Notes: generated from the letters alone by a model not told the origin. A stretch of DNA of 64,000 nt from Wyeomyia smithii (GCF_029784165.1 NC_073696.1:115498991-115562990); one strand, 5' to 3'; positions 48,901-60,094 are shown, counted from the stretch's first letter. Numbers and translations: made by a program.

Positions 48901-49979
48901 TTTTTACTAGGTGCTTTTCGAACCAGTCTATGTGGTTAACCATCGATTGTGTTTCATCGCCTTGCATATAATAAAAAAAAATCAATGCCACCCACTGTCA
49001 CCATTTGCTGGATTAAGAAGCAAAAAGCGATATGATAGTCACCCTGGTGATGTTTCCTCAATGTCAAAGTTGTTCAAGTGATAGTCGTTTGGCTTACATA
49101 CACTGGTAAAATAAGCACCTCTTTGTACGCTATATGCACCGGAATAGATTCAGCTGTAATCAATTTTCAGAAGAAATGAAAATGTTCTTCAGAGCTTAAG
49201 TACCTTGCTTTGATAATACACACGCCACGAGAGCTATCGCGTTTCATTTATAGTTATTTTTTTTCTAATGCCTTAGAGTATTCGCTAGAGTCCAATGACC
49301 GCTGAAAGCAGGCGCGCAAACCGTGGACACGTTAAATTGTCCTGCTATTATTTGCCTGGCTTTCGTGGCCTTGATTTTGTCCCGCTTGTCATCTTATTGC
49401 GAACACTCTCGCTCTCACCCAGGAGCCTTTTGCTAGCAAGTACTTCACTTACTGATACACAAGGCAGCCCGTTCCAAGTTATATAATCGAACGGTAGTAA
49501 ACGGTGTAGAATCTGAAACTCAATTAACCAGATCCCCGAAAATCATTCTCAGTTAGGAAGTCAGTATACGGGCGAAAGTTCAAGCTTCACGTACTACCAC
49601 TAGCAAAATCTCCGATTGGAAAACATGTTAAACGCTATTACGAATTCAGGCTCCATGCTGTCAATTACCCTTTAATGTTAATACTGACGTTTTGATGAAT
49701 GATGGGGGTCAACACATTTACACCTTAACTTTTCCAGCGGAGAAAAGGGCCCTGATTTGGATGTACAGTATCACCGGTGGAAAATCGGTATAATTTATCG
49801 CAAGAGATTTTATAAGCTTAAAAAAGCTCTTAACTTACACACGAAAGAGCACTTTTATAAAGTTTCCCGGTCTAAACCTAGCAAAAGCAAACCAGAATGC
49901 AAAACAGGATGAGCGCTCTAGATTTTCTTTGAATTTGAAACTTTTCTTTTAATTTTTCGAAAGTAAAAAGACCATTTAC
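45976..49979. other. Distal part of the large intron, nothing recognised
   Basis: There are four kilobases of AT-rich sequence without coding features. The motif TTTTGACGTGGGATTACGTC near 46016 resembles the ACGTAG/CTACGT hairpins of the 53-63 kb block. Frames at 46421-46630 and 46938-47205 have hydrophobic runs but no family match. Confidence 0.45.
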
Positions 49980-50286
49980 CATTTATCGACAGAAAAGATG
50001 ATCCGTTAGAGTTTTGGTCATAGTATGAAGCATCCAGTGATTCGTTAGCGTTAACTAGGTTCGAGGGCAGCCAAATGGTGGCGATCAAGAGCCCCATCAA
50101 TGCAAACGGGAGCATCCGTCTGGAGCTAGAGCCGATATTTGCAGCTCGGCTGCAGCCGCTACGACTGCCGCCGTTCTTAGCTGCCTCCCTGGTGGTGCTG
50201 ATCATAGTACTGCCTTTTGTAGTGGTGGTAATTGTGCTGCGGCAGCAGGACTCCCTTAAAGTTGCTGGCTGCGATGGCTTCATCAC
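49980..50286 (-). CDS. Nckx30C: Exchanger (NCKX) first coding exon
   Basis: The ATG at 50286 is the first after an in-frame TAG sixteen codons upstream, so the start is well placed. The exon encodes 102 codons plus one base. A Ser/Thr-rich cytosolic or signal region precedes a hydrophobic segment (MLPFALMGLLIATIWLP, residues 58-74), which fits the cleaved or anchoring N-terminal segment of NCKX proteins. A luminal stretch with NES and NGSS glycosylation motifs follows. The donor GTAAAT comes after base 49980 (phase 1). The next exon starts at phase 1 at 20227, and the join codes for Gly followed by TNTSLP. The assignment to the exchanger rests on this splice match, strand and topology, since the N terminus is poorly conserved. 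Confidence 0.8.
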
Positions 50287-51010
50287 GCGTCCTTTTTTTA
50301 AAAAGTCACCTTTTAAAAAAAGGAGCGGTTTCTCCTATCAAGGATAACGTCTGGATGACATTTTTTTCGCTCTCTTGCGTCTATTGGGGCGCTCCTGCTT
50401 GCCCGAGATTGCTGACTTTCTTTTTCACTTGTATCTATCCTCGAAGGTCCTAATGAAGGTTCTATTCTAATCGAAATTTCCTCCTTGCTCGGTTATTACT
50501 ACAATATATTCACTTGCACTCTTCAATCGTACACTAAAGGTACTGCGCTTTGCTAAATCAACTTTATACCACCAAAAACTGGAACACAACAACTTCCTTC
50601 CACTGAATTTACTAATTATAACACTTCTTTTTCAGCCAGCATCGATTTCCTCTATAAATCTGCTTCCTTTTTTATACTTATCCAGCCAGAAATTTTGTTA
50701 TTGTTAAAAAACCGGACTAGTGAATTTATGTACAAGGATAACCGAGGTATTGTTATCGCAATGGACGCGCACGAACTGTCGAACGGTACAACGGAGTAGT
50801 GGCGAAAGCTTCCTCCTTGCTAGGCAGCAGCGACAAAACTTGCTGCCAGCAGAATCGCACGCAAACAAGCGCACCGCTTTGCTTCGTAGCAGCTCATGGG
50901 CTACAGAAAAACCCATCGATAAAATTTGTCCAGGAGCAAGACCTCTTTTTTCCAGCTGGATCCTGAAAGCTTTTCCGGTTTTCTCTCTTTCCTGCTCTTA
51001 TTTTGTTAAT
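50287..51010 (-). promoter_or_regulatory. 5' UTR and likely upstream region of the exchanger gene
   Basis: It contains the in-frame TAG before the start codon and an inverted repeat (CCTTTTTTTAAAA ... TTTTAAAAAAAGG, about 50289-50324) just upstream of the ATG. The transcription start is not visible from sequence, and a further 5' exon cannot be excluded. Confidence 0.4.
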
Positions 51011-51033
51011 TTCTCTCTCTCTCTCTCTCTCTC
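51011..51033. repeat. (CT)n tract, GAGA on the minus strand
   Basis: Eleven CT repeats lie about 725 bp upstream of the exchanger start codon. On the minus strand this is a GAGA tract of the kind bound by GAGA factor near insect promoters. The role is inferred. Confidence 0.5.
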
Positions 51034-51148
51034 GCATCAGCTCCACTCAATTTGCGCAAGGGTACCACATACTACGAAAGCTTTCCCCCATCAACTCCTC
51101 CGCGTTTGTTCTTCGACCGAGTTTAAAAACGGGCCAAATCTACTCAAT

Positions 51149-51279
51149 GGATACGGATGAGTACAATTTATGCGTAAAGCTTCGCCCTAACCGCAGACCA
51201 ATCAAATTGGTATATCCGCGGTACGGAACACAGCAATTACCTGTAACCGAATTGGAAACATTTTATCAAACAAATTCAG
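51149..51279 (+). CDS. Candidate first exon of an unknown small protein
   Basis: The frame opens MDTDEYNLCVKLRPNRRPIK and reaches a possible donor CAG/GTCGAT at 51279-51280, at phase 1. The composition is protein-like (mixed charge, no low complexity), but I do not recognise a family. Without splicing the frame ends at 51317. It is divergent to the exchanger gene. Confidence 0.3.
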
Positions 51280-51556
51280 GTCGATCTCTCAGCGAACTCA
51301 TCAGAACGTCAGAATGAACAATTAATTTGACCAGTATCGATGCACTGTGAATTCCACACGATTGCACCAAATATGCCGACATCTGGAGCGTTGTCAGCCA
51401 GCCGTCAACAGTGGTACACGCGTAAGACCAAAATTCTAAAAATATGATCTCATTTTTCGACCTGGTCGTATTCAATTATTTACGGTCCTAGTCTCATTGC
51501 ACGATTTTTTTGACATACGTCTGAAAAAAATACCTGTTGGATTATCACATTTTTAG

Positions 51557-51867
51557 GTACCAGAGCGTTGTATTCTTTAGGTTCTGTCATCACCAACAAT
51601 GTACCAGTCGATGGCGCTGTTGGAGGTGAAGATCGGCATGCATCATCAGTTCAATTGATCAACGATGGACCAGAAGTAGATACATTTCATTCCACAATAC
51701 TGCCCGAGAATGCTTTAATTGAGGGAATTAACCTTTGCTTGTATGAGCGCTGCGACAGCTTCATTGCTATCGCTTTGTTTGCTACTTTATCAATGCATAT
51801 CGTGAGTTACAAGAAACGAAAACGCCCCGCCAATGTTGACATTATAAATATCAACACACAATATTAA
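51557..51867 (+). CDS. Candidate second exon of the same unknown protein
   Basis: An acceptor TTTTTAG precedes the frame at phase 1, matching the donor above. The protein continues ALYSLGSVITNNVPVDGAVG and later a Cys-containing hydrophobic segment (SFIAIALFATLSMHIV) followed by a basic tail (KKRKRP), compatible with a single membrane anchor near the C terminus. The stop TAA is at 51865-51867. No homologue is recognised, so it may be spurious. Confidence 0.3.
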
Positions 51868-52177
51868 AGACTTGGTATCAGTGAATTGCAAATTGCTTGC
51901 TTGACACTGATTAACTTTTACAGAATTTTTTAATAAGTACGACAACATAGGAAAGTAAGAACCATAAAATTATTTGTAACATTACAGATGAAATTGTTGC
52001 ATTAAATCAAATTTGAGAAAAAAAAACCCCTTATTATTATGCTCATGATTGTTAGCAACGGAGAAGGTATAGTCATAAAAAATTTTAGGCAGACCAACAA
52101 CTTGAAAATATATTAGGAAATATTTTTTTTGGTTAGTCAATTATCAGACGAGACGTTAATTACTTTGAAAATATTAG
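51868..52177. other. No gene recognised
   Basis: AT-rich sequence between the candidate gene and the MITE half. Confidence 0.4.
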
Positions 52178-52277
52178 GAGTCGTACACAAATTACGTAAC
52201 GCATGAAGGGGGAGGGAGGGGGGTTGAGTCAGCGTTACTTATTGTTACATAGGAGGAATGGGGAGTAGTAGATATTT
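52178..52277 (+). repeat. Half of the GTCGTACAC MITE
   Basis: AGTCGTACACAAATTACGTA is followed by G-rich runs and AGCGTTACTTATTGTTACAT. This mirrors the right half of the MITE at 16647-16924. The other end is missing. Confidence 0.7.
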
Positions 52278-52833
52278 GAAAGAATAAGAAGGAATTCTGT
52301 TTGATTCTGTCCGCTCTGTACTGTGTCATGTACGTATCAACTGTTGTAAATAACACAATTAAACGCAATGCATCCAATGTCTATACGGCTGATAACCGTA
52401 GAAAAGAATCGCACGATTGGCTTTTCCTAGATAGTCTAGGAAATTAAGTGTATCACGAATTATTAATCTTAATCACTTTATACCTAAACAAATCTTATGA
52501 TTTTAGCCTTTTAAACCAGTTTAATCAGATTTTCCTGTTTTACCGTAGGACCAATAGTGTCGAACTATTTTCCAGCGCAGTTTATTTATGTTTACGTAGG
52601 CTTCTAGTTTACAATCTATATGCTTTCAAAATATCGCGCACAGAGTCACTGAGCCGGTCTCAAAAAACATCCAATAATTTGATTGTCTCCTCTTCAAATG
52701 CGGAATTGTAATTTCGTCCATGTTCAACAATATTCACTTAATGGTAAGATAGTAAGAAACATTAAAATAACACAAACTAGACATTACACATATGTACATA
52801 CATGTAATCACGAAGGTCATTTCGAGGTAAAAT
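52278..52833. other. No gene recognised
   Basis: A plus frame at 52448-52711 shows no recognisable domain. The sequence ends where I-group copy D begins. Confidence 0.4.
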
Positions 52834-53105
52834 CGACCCAATAGTCTAAACGACGGAGTATCATTTTTCCATCAATTTTCGGATACAGGATAGCATTGCA
52901 ATCGGCCTATAAGAGTTGTGATCATAAGCTAGTTTTCCCGGTTTTTAGATGGCGATCACTTTCGCTTGCCTCCAATACTGCGATACAATATTTTGCTCCA
53001 GGAACTTATTGAACAATTTCAATAAGAGCCTCTTGGCCAGGTTCTTTAATAAGTTGAATTTAATCCTATCTAATCCTGGCGCGTTATTGTTGCAGGACAG
53101 AAGAA
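52834..53105 (-). mobile_element. I-group copy D: RT fragment
   Basis: The minus strand encodes LSCNNNAPGLDRIKFNLLKN and, after small deletions, LLKLFNKFLEQNIVSQYWRQ, matching copy A from about 3115 to 3395. Its upstream end (53105) abuts the repeat block, and the missing upstream coding sequence is found in copy E at the far side. Confidence 0.85.
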
Positions 53106-53195
53106 TAACAAAAAGTAGGAGGTATCCAAGACACGACCGCATAAATGACGTAGAACTACGTACACTATCAACAAATGCATTGAGTGTTTCATTAC

Positions 53196-53289
53196 CCTAG
53201 TAACACAACTGTTTTTATCAAAGTTTTATAGCGCTTTTTTGGCTGTATTGAGCGCTATGAAACTTTGATAAAACCAATATTTTACTTGG
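53196..53289. repeat. Palindromic MITE of about 95 bp
   Basis: The left arm (CCCTAGTAA ... TTTTATCAAAGTTTTATAGC) and the right arm (GCTATGAAACTTTGATAAAA ... TTACTTGGG) fold on a spacer of about 15 bases. TA flanks both ends. Confidence 0.75.
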
Positions 53290-53374
53290 GTAATGAGTTA
53301 TAATATCTACTAATGAAGGGTTGTGAATTTCGTGAACCGGATTCAGCAGTTAGCAGATCGTGCCGAGGTAAAAA

Positions 53375-53512
53375 CCATACACAGCACACACACACAAATC
53401 ATACCATATCATAGACACACACATCATACCATATCATTATACCATACACACATCATACCATATCATACACACATACACACATACACACATGATACCATAT
53501 CATACACACAGC
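53375..53512. repeat. CATACCATATCATACACA-type microsatellite
   Basis: CACA dinucleotides mix with ATCATACCATATCAT units repeated about five times. This is low-complexity sequence at the left side of segment alpha. Confidence 0.9.
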
Positions 53513-54186
53513 AAGCAAGCGACCAATCAGAGGACGTTATTTTTATTTCAACAAGGCTTGACAATTTTCAATAGTGCAATAGTTCGTAGATTCAAACAAC
53601 ATTTTTCTGCATTTGGGAAGATGCGTGTATAATTTTCCAATCGATTGCTGCAAGAATGAATAAAATCGGTTGAAAACCAACCGACCTATAAGCATTTGAA
53701 AAGGGACAAATTTCGTCCCAGTTTTTCAGTTTGCATCCCTGTGTGGTATGCTAAAGTAAAACGTAGTTCTACGCCAAAAAGGCATTTTGTTGTTCAAAAT
53801 CGGTTGCTGATCGCAACCTTTGTGCTGCCCCAACAGGGGGGGAGTTAAGATACACGGACAACATGCACTGTGGAAGCTATTTCACCTTCTGTAAATTAGA
53901 CGGCCGCGACAGATGTAACTGCTAGAATCCGCACAGAATGCTTGCTTACGTTGTCAAAAATTATTAACTTTCAATGACTTGTTTATTTGCCTTGAAAAAA
54001 GGCATTTTGCTGTTCAAAATTGGATTTGGTGATGACGATCTTTATGCTGCCCCAACAGTGGGGGAATAATGGCAGTCTGGCGAGGCACGCTGAGAAGAAC
54101 CGCGCTGCAACTGAGACATGGTGACCAACCACAGCGCAAGTGATTTATTTAATTTGAAGGCAGCCACAGGCGCAACCCGCTGTTAC

Positions 54187-54895
54187 TATAGTCACTGTAT
54201 TTTACTAGTCTGGCGGAGTGGGGAACCATGCAACTGGCAACCCACTTTTTCACATTAAAATCCTGACACCACTGGATATAATTCATGTTGCATATGACTT
54301 CTTTGAAAGTAAACATTTGATGTGAAAATGAAGTGCGTTTATAACAAATGTAACAGCAATTGGCGAAGGACAAAGAAACAAACAAGTTTACTCCGGTTTC
54401 CAAAGAATGCAGAGATTAAAGGAAAATGGCTAAAATTTTGCGAGTTACCTGATAATTCATTTATTCGTTGAAAGAGAAAATTATAAAAAAAATCATTTTG
54501 TTTCGATTGAGCATTTCCCGTACAATAGTACATCGTGAGAAGCGACAGGACAGCAAATCTATGGCAGTATAATGTTATCAATAAACAGTTAATTATAAAA
54601 AGAGTAAGTTATTAATGCGACGAAAGAAAATATTTCTTGTGATTTTCCCCCATGTTTAAATTTAACATTATTCTGATATCATTAATTCATTACAATAACT
54701 ATTCTCAAAAAAAAAAAAAGCAATTGTCACAAAAAGTTCAATTATTGAGTCTAATTTATTCTGTATCTTTTTACGGCACGATTACAATACTTCAAATGCG
54801 AAAATCGACACACTATCGACTGGTTCCCGTTTTGACAGTTCACACTGGTTCCCGAAATCCAGTCCGCCAGACTAGTAAAGTATACAGTGACTATA
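54187..54895 (+). mobile_element. 709-bp P-type MITE encoding a THAP remnant
   Basis: The termini TATAGTCACTGTAT and, after a 2-bp indel, TTTACTAGTCTGGCGGA are inverted at the two ends. The 8-bp direct repeat GCTGTTAC flanks it (54179-54186, 54896-54903). Unit Y carries the uninterrupted GCTGTTACTTCTGAG at about 59981-59995. An 8-bp duplication with a THAP coding sequence fits the P superfamily. Its ends differ from those of the full P element next to it. Confidence 0.9.
54328..54474 (+). pseudogene. THAP zinc-finger remnant in the P-type MITE
   Basis: The frame begins MKCVYNKCNSNWRR and continues LLRFPKNAEIKGKWLKFCEL, the start, Cys pair and RFP/W core of a THAP (C2CH) DNA-binding domain. 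The stop comes before the final CxxHF pair, either because the domain continues on a lost exon or because the element is a deletion derivative. Confidence 0.75.
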
Positions 54896-55003
54896 GCTGT
54901 TACTTCTGAGTGCTGTATCTGCTTCTACTGCTGTCAACGTTGTGGACGGTCCATCCAGCTCACCTTCCGACTAATGAATGTAGCTAGTTTTCCCAGAAAC
55001 ACT

Positions 55004-55011
55004 CTTTTATA
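55004..55011 (-). promoter_or_regulatory. TATA box in repeat unit X
   Basis: The minus strand reads GGCTATAAAAGAGTG, a strong TATA-box context. The equivalent unit Y has the same at 60087-60094. Use as a promoter is inferred. Confidence 0.45.
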
Positions 55012-55915
55012 GCCGAAGGGTGCTACGTAATAGGCCACGCCTTTCAGTTCAGTTGTCACATTCTCTGATGTTCTTTAGACGAATTATTCCACAATTCGCG
55101 TTTGATTTTTGTATCCAGCTAGTAAACACCGATGGTGCTCTCACACACGCAACGATATTACCCCTTTTGTATTACGTCTTGTAATATCAAGCAAGCGATT
55201 TCGTTTGTCGCTGTCGCGTGTTGCATCATGTTGCAACTGAGCAGTTGAGAGACGACGCAATTCTGTTCATTCTGATTGATAGAATCGACTTTATATCAGT
55301 ACTGCATATTCGAATTAACTGCCTTTGTGAATGCGTTCTAACAGGGCAGTTTGTTATTCAAAATCGGTTATGTCAATCGCAGCCTTTGTGCTGGCCCAAC
55401 AGTGCAGTATGGTTTATATAGGGTGTGGAAGAAGTCGAGCGTACAGCTGTGACGTCATACCGCAAATGTTGTTCATTATTCTTATGGAGATAATGCATAG
55501 TTTTTTATGTTTTGACTTATTTCACAAATAATTTAAAAAAAATCATTTCCAGAATAGTCTACGGGAAAGCTCTGTTCACGCTCTGATCATTTTCGTTGAA
55601 TTTTGATATAAATTAGTTGTTTTTTTTGCGATGAACAACGTACTTCAACCGTAAAATGATCCTAATTTTTTAGAAATTGCATAAATATACCCATTCGATA
55701 ATAACCACCAACTGATTCTCGGATATGTATAACGAATGTTTAAAACAATTTCAGAATATGTTGGCATTATGTTTTTTAATTCAATTAATGAAATGCTGAG
55801 TCTTTTTTTTTGTTTTTGTTCCTATCTCTTGTATGATTTTTTTTATTTTTGGGTTACCTTTTTTGAAATTTGTATTTATGCAGTTTTTGTTCCTGAATGA
55901 CCTTCTGCATATGTT

Positions 55916-56402
55916 TCACACGGATATTGATTCTGGTAGTAACATATTTTTTACAATTTTGTCCGGCATGTTAGGGAATCGTTTTTTTAGCACTTTTACA
56001 GTTCGGGTACGTACATTTGGTGGATTTCGAAAACCGATTTCGTCCAATTCAGCTCCCATGTTGTGCAATGCGCCAAAATATTTTTCCAGTTTATTAGCGC
56101 CTTCCATCCACACATCTGATGGTTTCACTAACCCACCGAAGGAAAGGATCTTCCACGTAGTTCGGGTTTTTTCCATTGTTTGTTAAGTCTTCGAGTTCAT
56201 GCGTATAACATCCTAAAGAAGGATACTCTTTCAGCAAACTTCTTGCCATATACCCGAAAGCATATTGCCTGCCATCCATTTCTTCAGTCGATTCCTTAGT
56301 ATTCCGATTTCCCATTTCAACATCTTCATCAGAATCTTCAGCACTGTTAGAGAGTACATCTCTCTGTTTTTTCAGACCTTGCTTCCTAGAAAGTGTAGCC
56401 AT
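55916..56402 (-). pseudogene. P transposase, C-terminal exon
   Basis: The N-terminal part is basic then acidic (KQGLKKQRDV, EDSDEDVEMG), followed by QYAFGYMARSLLKEYPSLG, a block typical of the P-transposase tail. The downstream part in a second frame reads WMEGANKLEKYFGALHNMG and VLKKRFPNMPDKIVKNMLL. A frame change lies near 56100-56180, due to an intron or a frameshift. Confidence 0.75.
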
Positions 56403-56449
56403 TATAAAGTCCTCACCAAGAACTTAACATTGTGTGTTCTGAGTCCTAT

Positions 56450-57250
56450 TTAATGGTTTAGCGTTTTTCCCAAAAGTATCAACCGCAAACGATTGAGGGC
56501 CTGTAAAGCTGACGGATGATCGTGCGTGCCACCATTCAAGCGAATCAGCGAAAACATGTTTTCAATGTAGTCTTGATTAAGCTTGTATGTCATTATAAAC
56601 GATATGTCGTAATCGGCTTTCATATCTATAAATAATTTCTTGAGGGATGTTATAGAAACTAATATGGCTTTTTGAAAGGTCTAAAATAAACGTAAAATTG
56701 TAAATACGATAATTTTATATAAAAAAAAAATAACCTGCAAATGACTCGCTGCAGGCAAACAATGCTTAGTCAATGTTCTCATGCTGGTCATAAGTTCAGC
56801 CATAGTATCTCATTTTTCATTTTGAAAATTCAAATCCAAACCGTAGCATTTTTTTGTAGGTATTGACTGATTGATAACGTGAGAGTTCATGACATCAAAC
56901 CAAGCATCAATAATATCGATGGCTTCCGCGAGTAAGAGTGCTTCTTTGTACTGGCCAAAATGACGTCGTAAATTAACAGCTGTGGTGTGGCTCAAAAGCT
57001 GTGCAGCCTTACCGACATTTTGTCGTTCTGCTCCGCTCACGGTGATGTGCTTCATTGAAAGCTTGAACAAAGAGTTGAACTCAATGTGCTTTGATTCGCA
57101 TTCCTTTTTAGAGAATGGATTGCTCAATGTAGTAGCCTTTTTTATCAACTGCTCAAGAAGTTGCTTAGTAATTAGGTTTCCTGTACGTATATGTAAAAAT
57201 ACGTGTTAACCAAAAAAAAGTAGTTGAATTCATCTATAAGTGTAAAAAAT
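56450..57250 (-). pseudogene. P transposase, GTP-binding insertion and second catalytic part
   Basis: An upstream exon (57148-56810) carries FSKKECESKHIEFNSLFKLS and LLAEAIDIIDAWFDVMNS. A further exon at about 56690-56450 reads KLNQDYIENMFSLIRLNGGT and then RLRLILLGK. The LNQD.(I/L)EN.F..IR block is a hallmark of P transposases near the last catalytic residues. Confidence 0.8.
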
Positions 57251-57252
57251 AC

Positions 57253-57860
57253 CTTTGTAAAGGAATCCGTGATCAAGGAGCCAATTTCTAATTAATGAGG
57301 AGCAAGTGAGGAGCGTCGGGGAAGAAATATACATCGCGATTAGTCACAGGATGCTTCATTACCGTTTTTTGTACTGTATAGTCGATTTCGGCTTCTTTCC
57401 ATACTTTTATGTTACCTCCACCGCAGTCATGAACATTGGCCACAACCGTAAAATTTATATCGTGAAATCGCTTGATAATGTCTTCTAAAATGTATTTGGA
57501 CATATTGCAATCGAAATCTGCATACACCGCTTGCTTCCAAGGCGAAAATAATCCACGAGCTACAACAACTTGAAATTCCTTATGAGGCCCGATAACTTCA
57601 TCGTTTTTTTTGTCATATTCCACCGTACCGTTGACGGACATTTCATCGTATCCTAACACAACTACTCGCTCCCGTGCGGTCATTTGCTTTCCAACGATCT
57701 TAAGAAAATCAAAAATCTCCGTCAAAATACCTTTCCTCATCTGTATGCATGATGCCCATTCACGAAGGCTTCGCAAACATGGTAATGGAATCTTCAAATC
57801 GGTCCTCACGATCTCATATGCGGGTTGGCTGTGGTATCTGTCCAGTTTAATGTAAAACAT
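57253..57860 (-). pseudogene. P transposase, RNase H-like catalytic exon
   Basis: It reads SLREWASCIQMRKGILTEIF, then VVVLGYDEMSVNGTV with the first catalytic Asp, VVARGLFSPWKQAVYADFDC, NVHDCGGGNIKVWKE and FFPDAPHLL. Family members continue PHLLKLIRN, and here IRNWLLDHGF is in a different frame, so there is a frameshift near 57300. A GTATTT donor follows at about 57250. Confidence 0.88.
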
Positions 57861-58016
57861 ATTAATGTATGCACCAAAACACTTATCTTAGTATAAAAAA
57901 AACCTAAAGTTAGTGAACTGCTTTTGTGTCATGAACCAATCAGGATTAATGTTTTATGTCATGTCTGTGTAAAAATGAAATACTTCGAAAATATTCCTAT
58001 ATTTCAAATCAAAAAT

Positions 58017-58520
58017 TTACCTAAGCGAAAATGCCATTGCAATTTCTTCAGAAGTCCAGACAACCTTTTTCCGTTCGCCTAAAATCAGTTTAGTTTGATT
58101 TTCAGTGAAAATCTTGAGTAGTTCGGAACGCACACGTCGTTTGATTCGTTCTTCCGGTATTGTGATTAGGTTTCCTTGAGCTTTTCGAAGATCATCTAAA
58201 GCTTGATATAGATCTTTGATCTGTTTGTTTGTCTGAAGCTCACGTTTCTGATAGGCTGATGTTATCGAATGGATCTGGGCATCTTTTTCACGAAGCTGCA
58301 CAGCCATAAGTCTTATCTAAGAAAACTTGTATGGTCTTTTGGTACCTTGATATTTCTTGATCATTTAAAGTAGAGCCTGTTTCGTGCATTTTCAGAAGTT
58401 CCCTCACAAGTTCTTTTTGAGTGTTTCGTTTAAAACGAATTTCTCGGTCTGATGGTTTTTCGGGGGGAGGTAATCGAATAGATGGGACAGCTAGAATTTT
58501 ACTGTTTCAACAGGATGATT
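58017..58520 (-). pseudogene. P transposase, linker and coiled-coil exon
   Basis: It opens with an AVPSIRLPP motif (compare the AVPTP box after THAP domains), followed by a heptad-rich helix (LREKDAQIHSITSAYQKREL, IKDLYQALDDLRKAQ) for dimerisation and an EERIKRRVRSELLKIF segment. A frame change near 58310 separates the two parts. Confidence 0.7.
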
Positions 58521-58574
58521 TCTTTCTCATTTTGTCAGTACGTACCTGTTCTTACCAATTTTCTTCGAGCATCG

Positions 58575-58772
58575 TCACGATAGATGTGTTTTAAAATCAA
58601 GCGGCTGGAAATGTTTCGAGCATATAAAGAGGTCCTTCGTATCTGTTTTAACGGCACAAAATTTCATCCATTGTTTCCGTATAGTCTGTTCTTTCGGGAA
58701 ACAATGTAAGCTGGTACCTTTTCCAGCACGGTAGGCAGTAAGGCCACAACAGGAGACTGCGCACTTGGGCAT
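58575..58772 (-). pseudogene. P transposase, THAP DNA-binding exon
   Basis: MPKCAVSCC begins the domain, and the C2CH zinc ligands are the Cys pair near the start and CSKHF near the end, with the core LHCFPKEQTIRKQWMKFC. The frame then hits a stop, while an RDDARRKL continuation is one base out of frame before a GTAAGA donor at about 58540. This is a frameshift that would truncate the protein. Confidence 0.88.
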
Positions 58773-60086
58773 TCCGGAATACTTTAAGTTTTAGCAGCTG
58801 AATATTCAAATTTATTAATCACTACACTACAGCAACGCAGGAAAACGAAACTAAAACATTGGTATGACGTAGCACCTTTCCTAGCAACGGTAGTGTAAAT
58901 AAAATCATAGCAGTTTTACACATGTACCAATACAACTATTGTCGTTTTCGTTTTTGCGGTGTAGCTACCCCGCGGACTACACTTTGTCCTATCACTGTTT
59001 TTTTTTACATTTTCCGGACTATCCCGGACTACCCTTTTTCTGTCCCGGACAGTCCGCGCAAGAAACAGAGTGCAGTTTTGAAGACACCAACACATTCACA
59101 CGTATGTGTCAAAATCAAAAAAAAATGTGTCAAAATCGGTTTGCTTTGATTATCGTTCTTCGCGTGTCTAACATCAGGTTGAATTTTATTTATTTTATTT
59201 CGTTATTTTGTCATTTTTCAGTAAATTGGCAAATTTTTCGTACAGCAGCACAAACGCGATAAAAGACAACGGCGATAATGGCCAAAACAAAAGTGACAGC
59301 TACCTCTGGTATTATACGCACACCATTGCAACTGCTCGGAAAGTGTTTTTTTTTTAAGCTGCAAAGCGTAGTCCGGGACGGGATAGTCCTGCCGAAAAAA
59401 CGAATTCGACATATGATACCACTGCCACACCCTATATAGACCATACTGCCAACAGTGGGGGTATTAACTAAATAAACTACAACAGAATTTGATTGCTAGG
59501 ATCCCGCGAAGAATGTTTGCTTGTGTTGATGCTAGGAAATTTTCACTCTTCAATTACTTGTTTATTTGCCTTGAAAAAAAGGCATTTTGTTGTTCAAAAT
59601 CGGTTGCTGATCGCAACCTTTGTGCTGCCCCAACAGGGGGGGAGTTAAGATACACGGACAACATGCACTGTGGAAGCTATTTCACCTTCTGTAAATTAGA
59701 CGGCCGCGACAGATGTAACTGCTAGAATCCGCACAGAATGCTTGCTTACGTTGTCAAAAATTATTAACTTTCAATGACTTGTTTATTTGCCTTGAAAAAA
59801 GGCATTTTGCTGTTCAAAGTTGGATTTGGTGATGACGATCTTTATGCTGCCCCAACAGTGGGGGAATAATGGCAGTCTGGCGAGGCACGCTGAGAAGAAC
59901 CGCGCTGCTACTGAGACATGGTGACCAACCACAGCGCAAGTGATTTATTTAATTTGAAGGCAGCCACACGCGCAACCCGCTGTTACTTCTGAGTACTGTA
60001 TCTGCTTCTACTGCTGTCAACGTTGTGGACGGTCCATCCAGCTCGCCTTCCGACTAATGAATGTAGCTAGTTTTCCCAGAAACACT

Positions 60087-60094
60087 CTTTTATA
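60087..60094 (-). promoter_or_regulatory. TATA box in repeat unit Y
   Basis: The minus strand reads GGCTATAAAAGAGTG as in unit X, with the next 60 bases also conserved. Confidence 0.45.

Larger units (their letters stand above)
55405..59449 (-). mobile_element. P element, about 4.05 kb
   Basis: Terminal inverted repeats of 24 bp with one mismatch begin CAGTATGGT and continue TATATAGGGTGTGG. The 8-bp duplication CAACAGTG is present at 55397-55404 and 59450-59457. Its target is the CCCCAACAGTGGGG word of repeat unit X; the uninterrupted form is in unit Y at about 60467-60484. The minus strand encodes a full set of P-transposase domains across about six exons (THAP through the C-terminal region). 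Subterminal CCGGACTATCCCGGACTACC-like words lie at 59020-59060 and 59370-59390. Confidence 0.93.

Noticed and set aside
53375..53512. Regularly spaced repeats resembling a CRISPR array
   Set aside because: Units are low-complexity microsatellite words without unique spacers, in a eukaryotic genome.
54042..54119. 25-codon frame (minus) after the TATA box in repeat unit X
   Set aside because: Unit Y has a stop at its fourth codon, so the frame is not conserved. The unit is better seen as noncoding.
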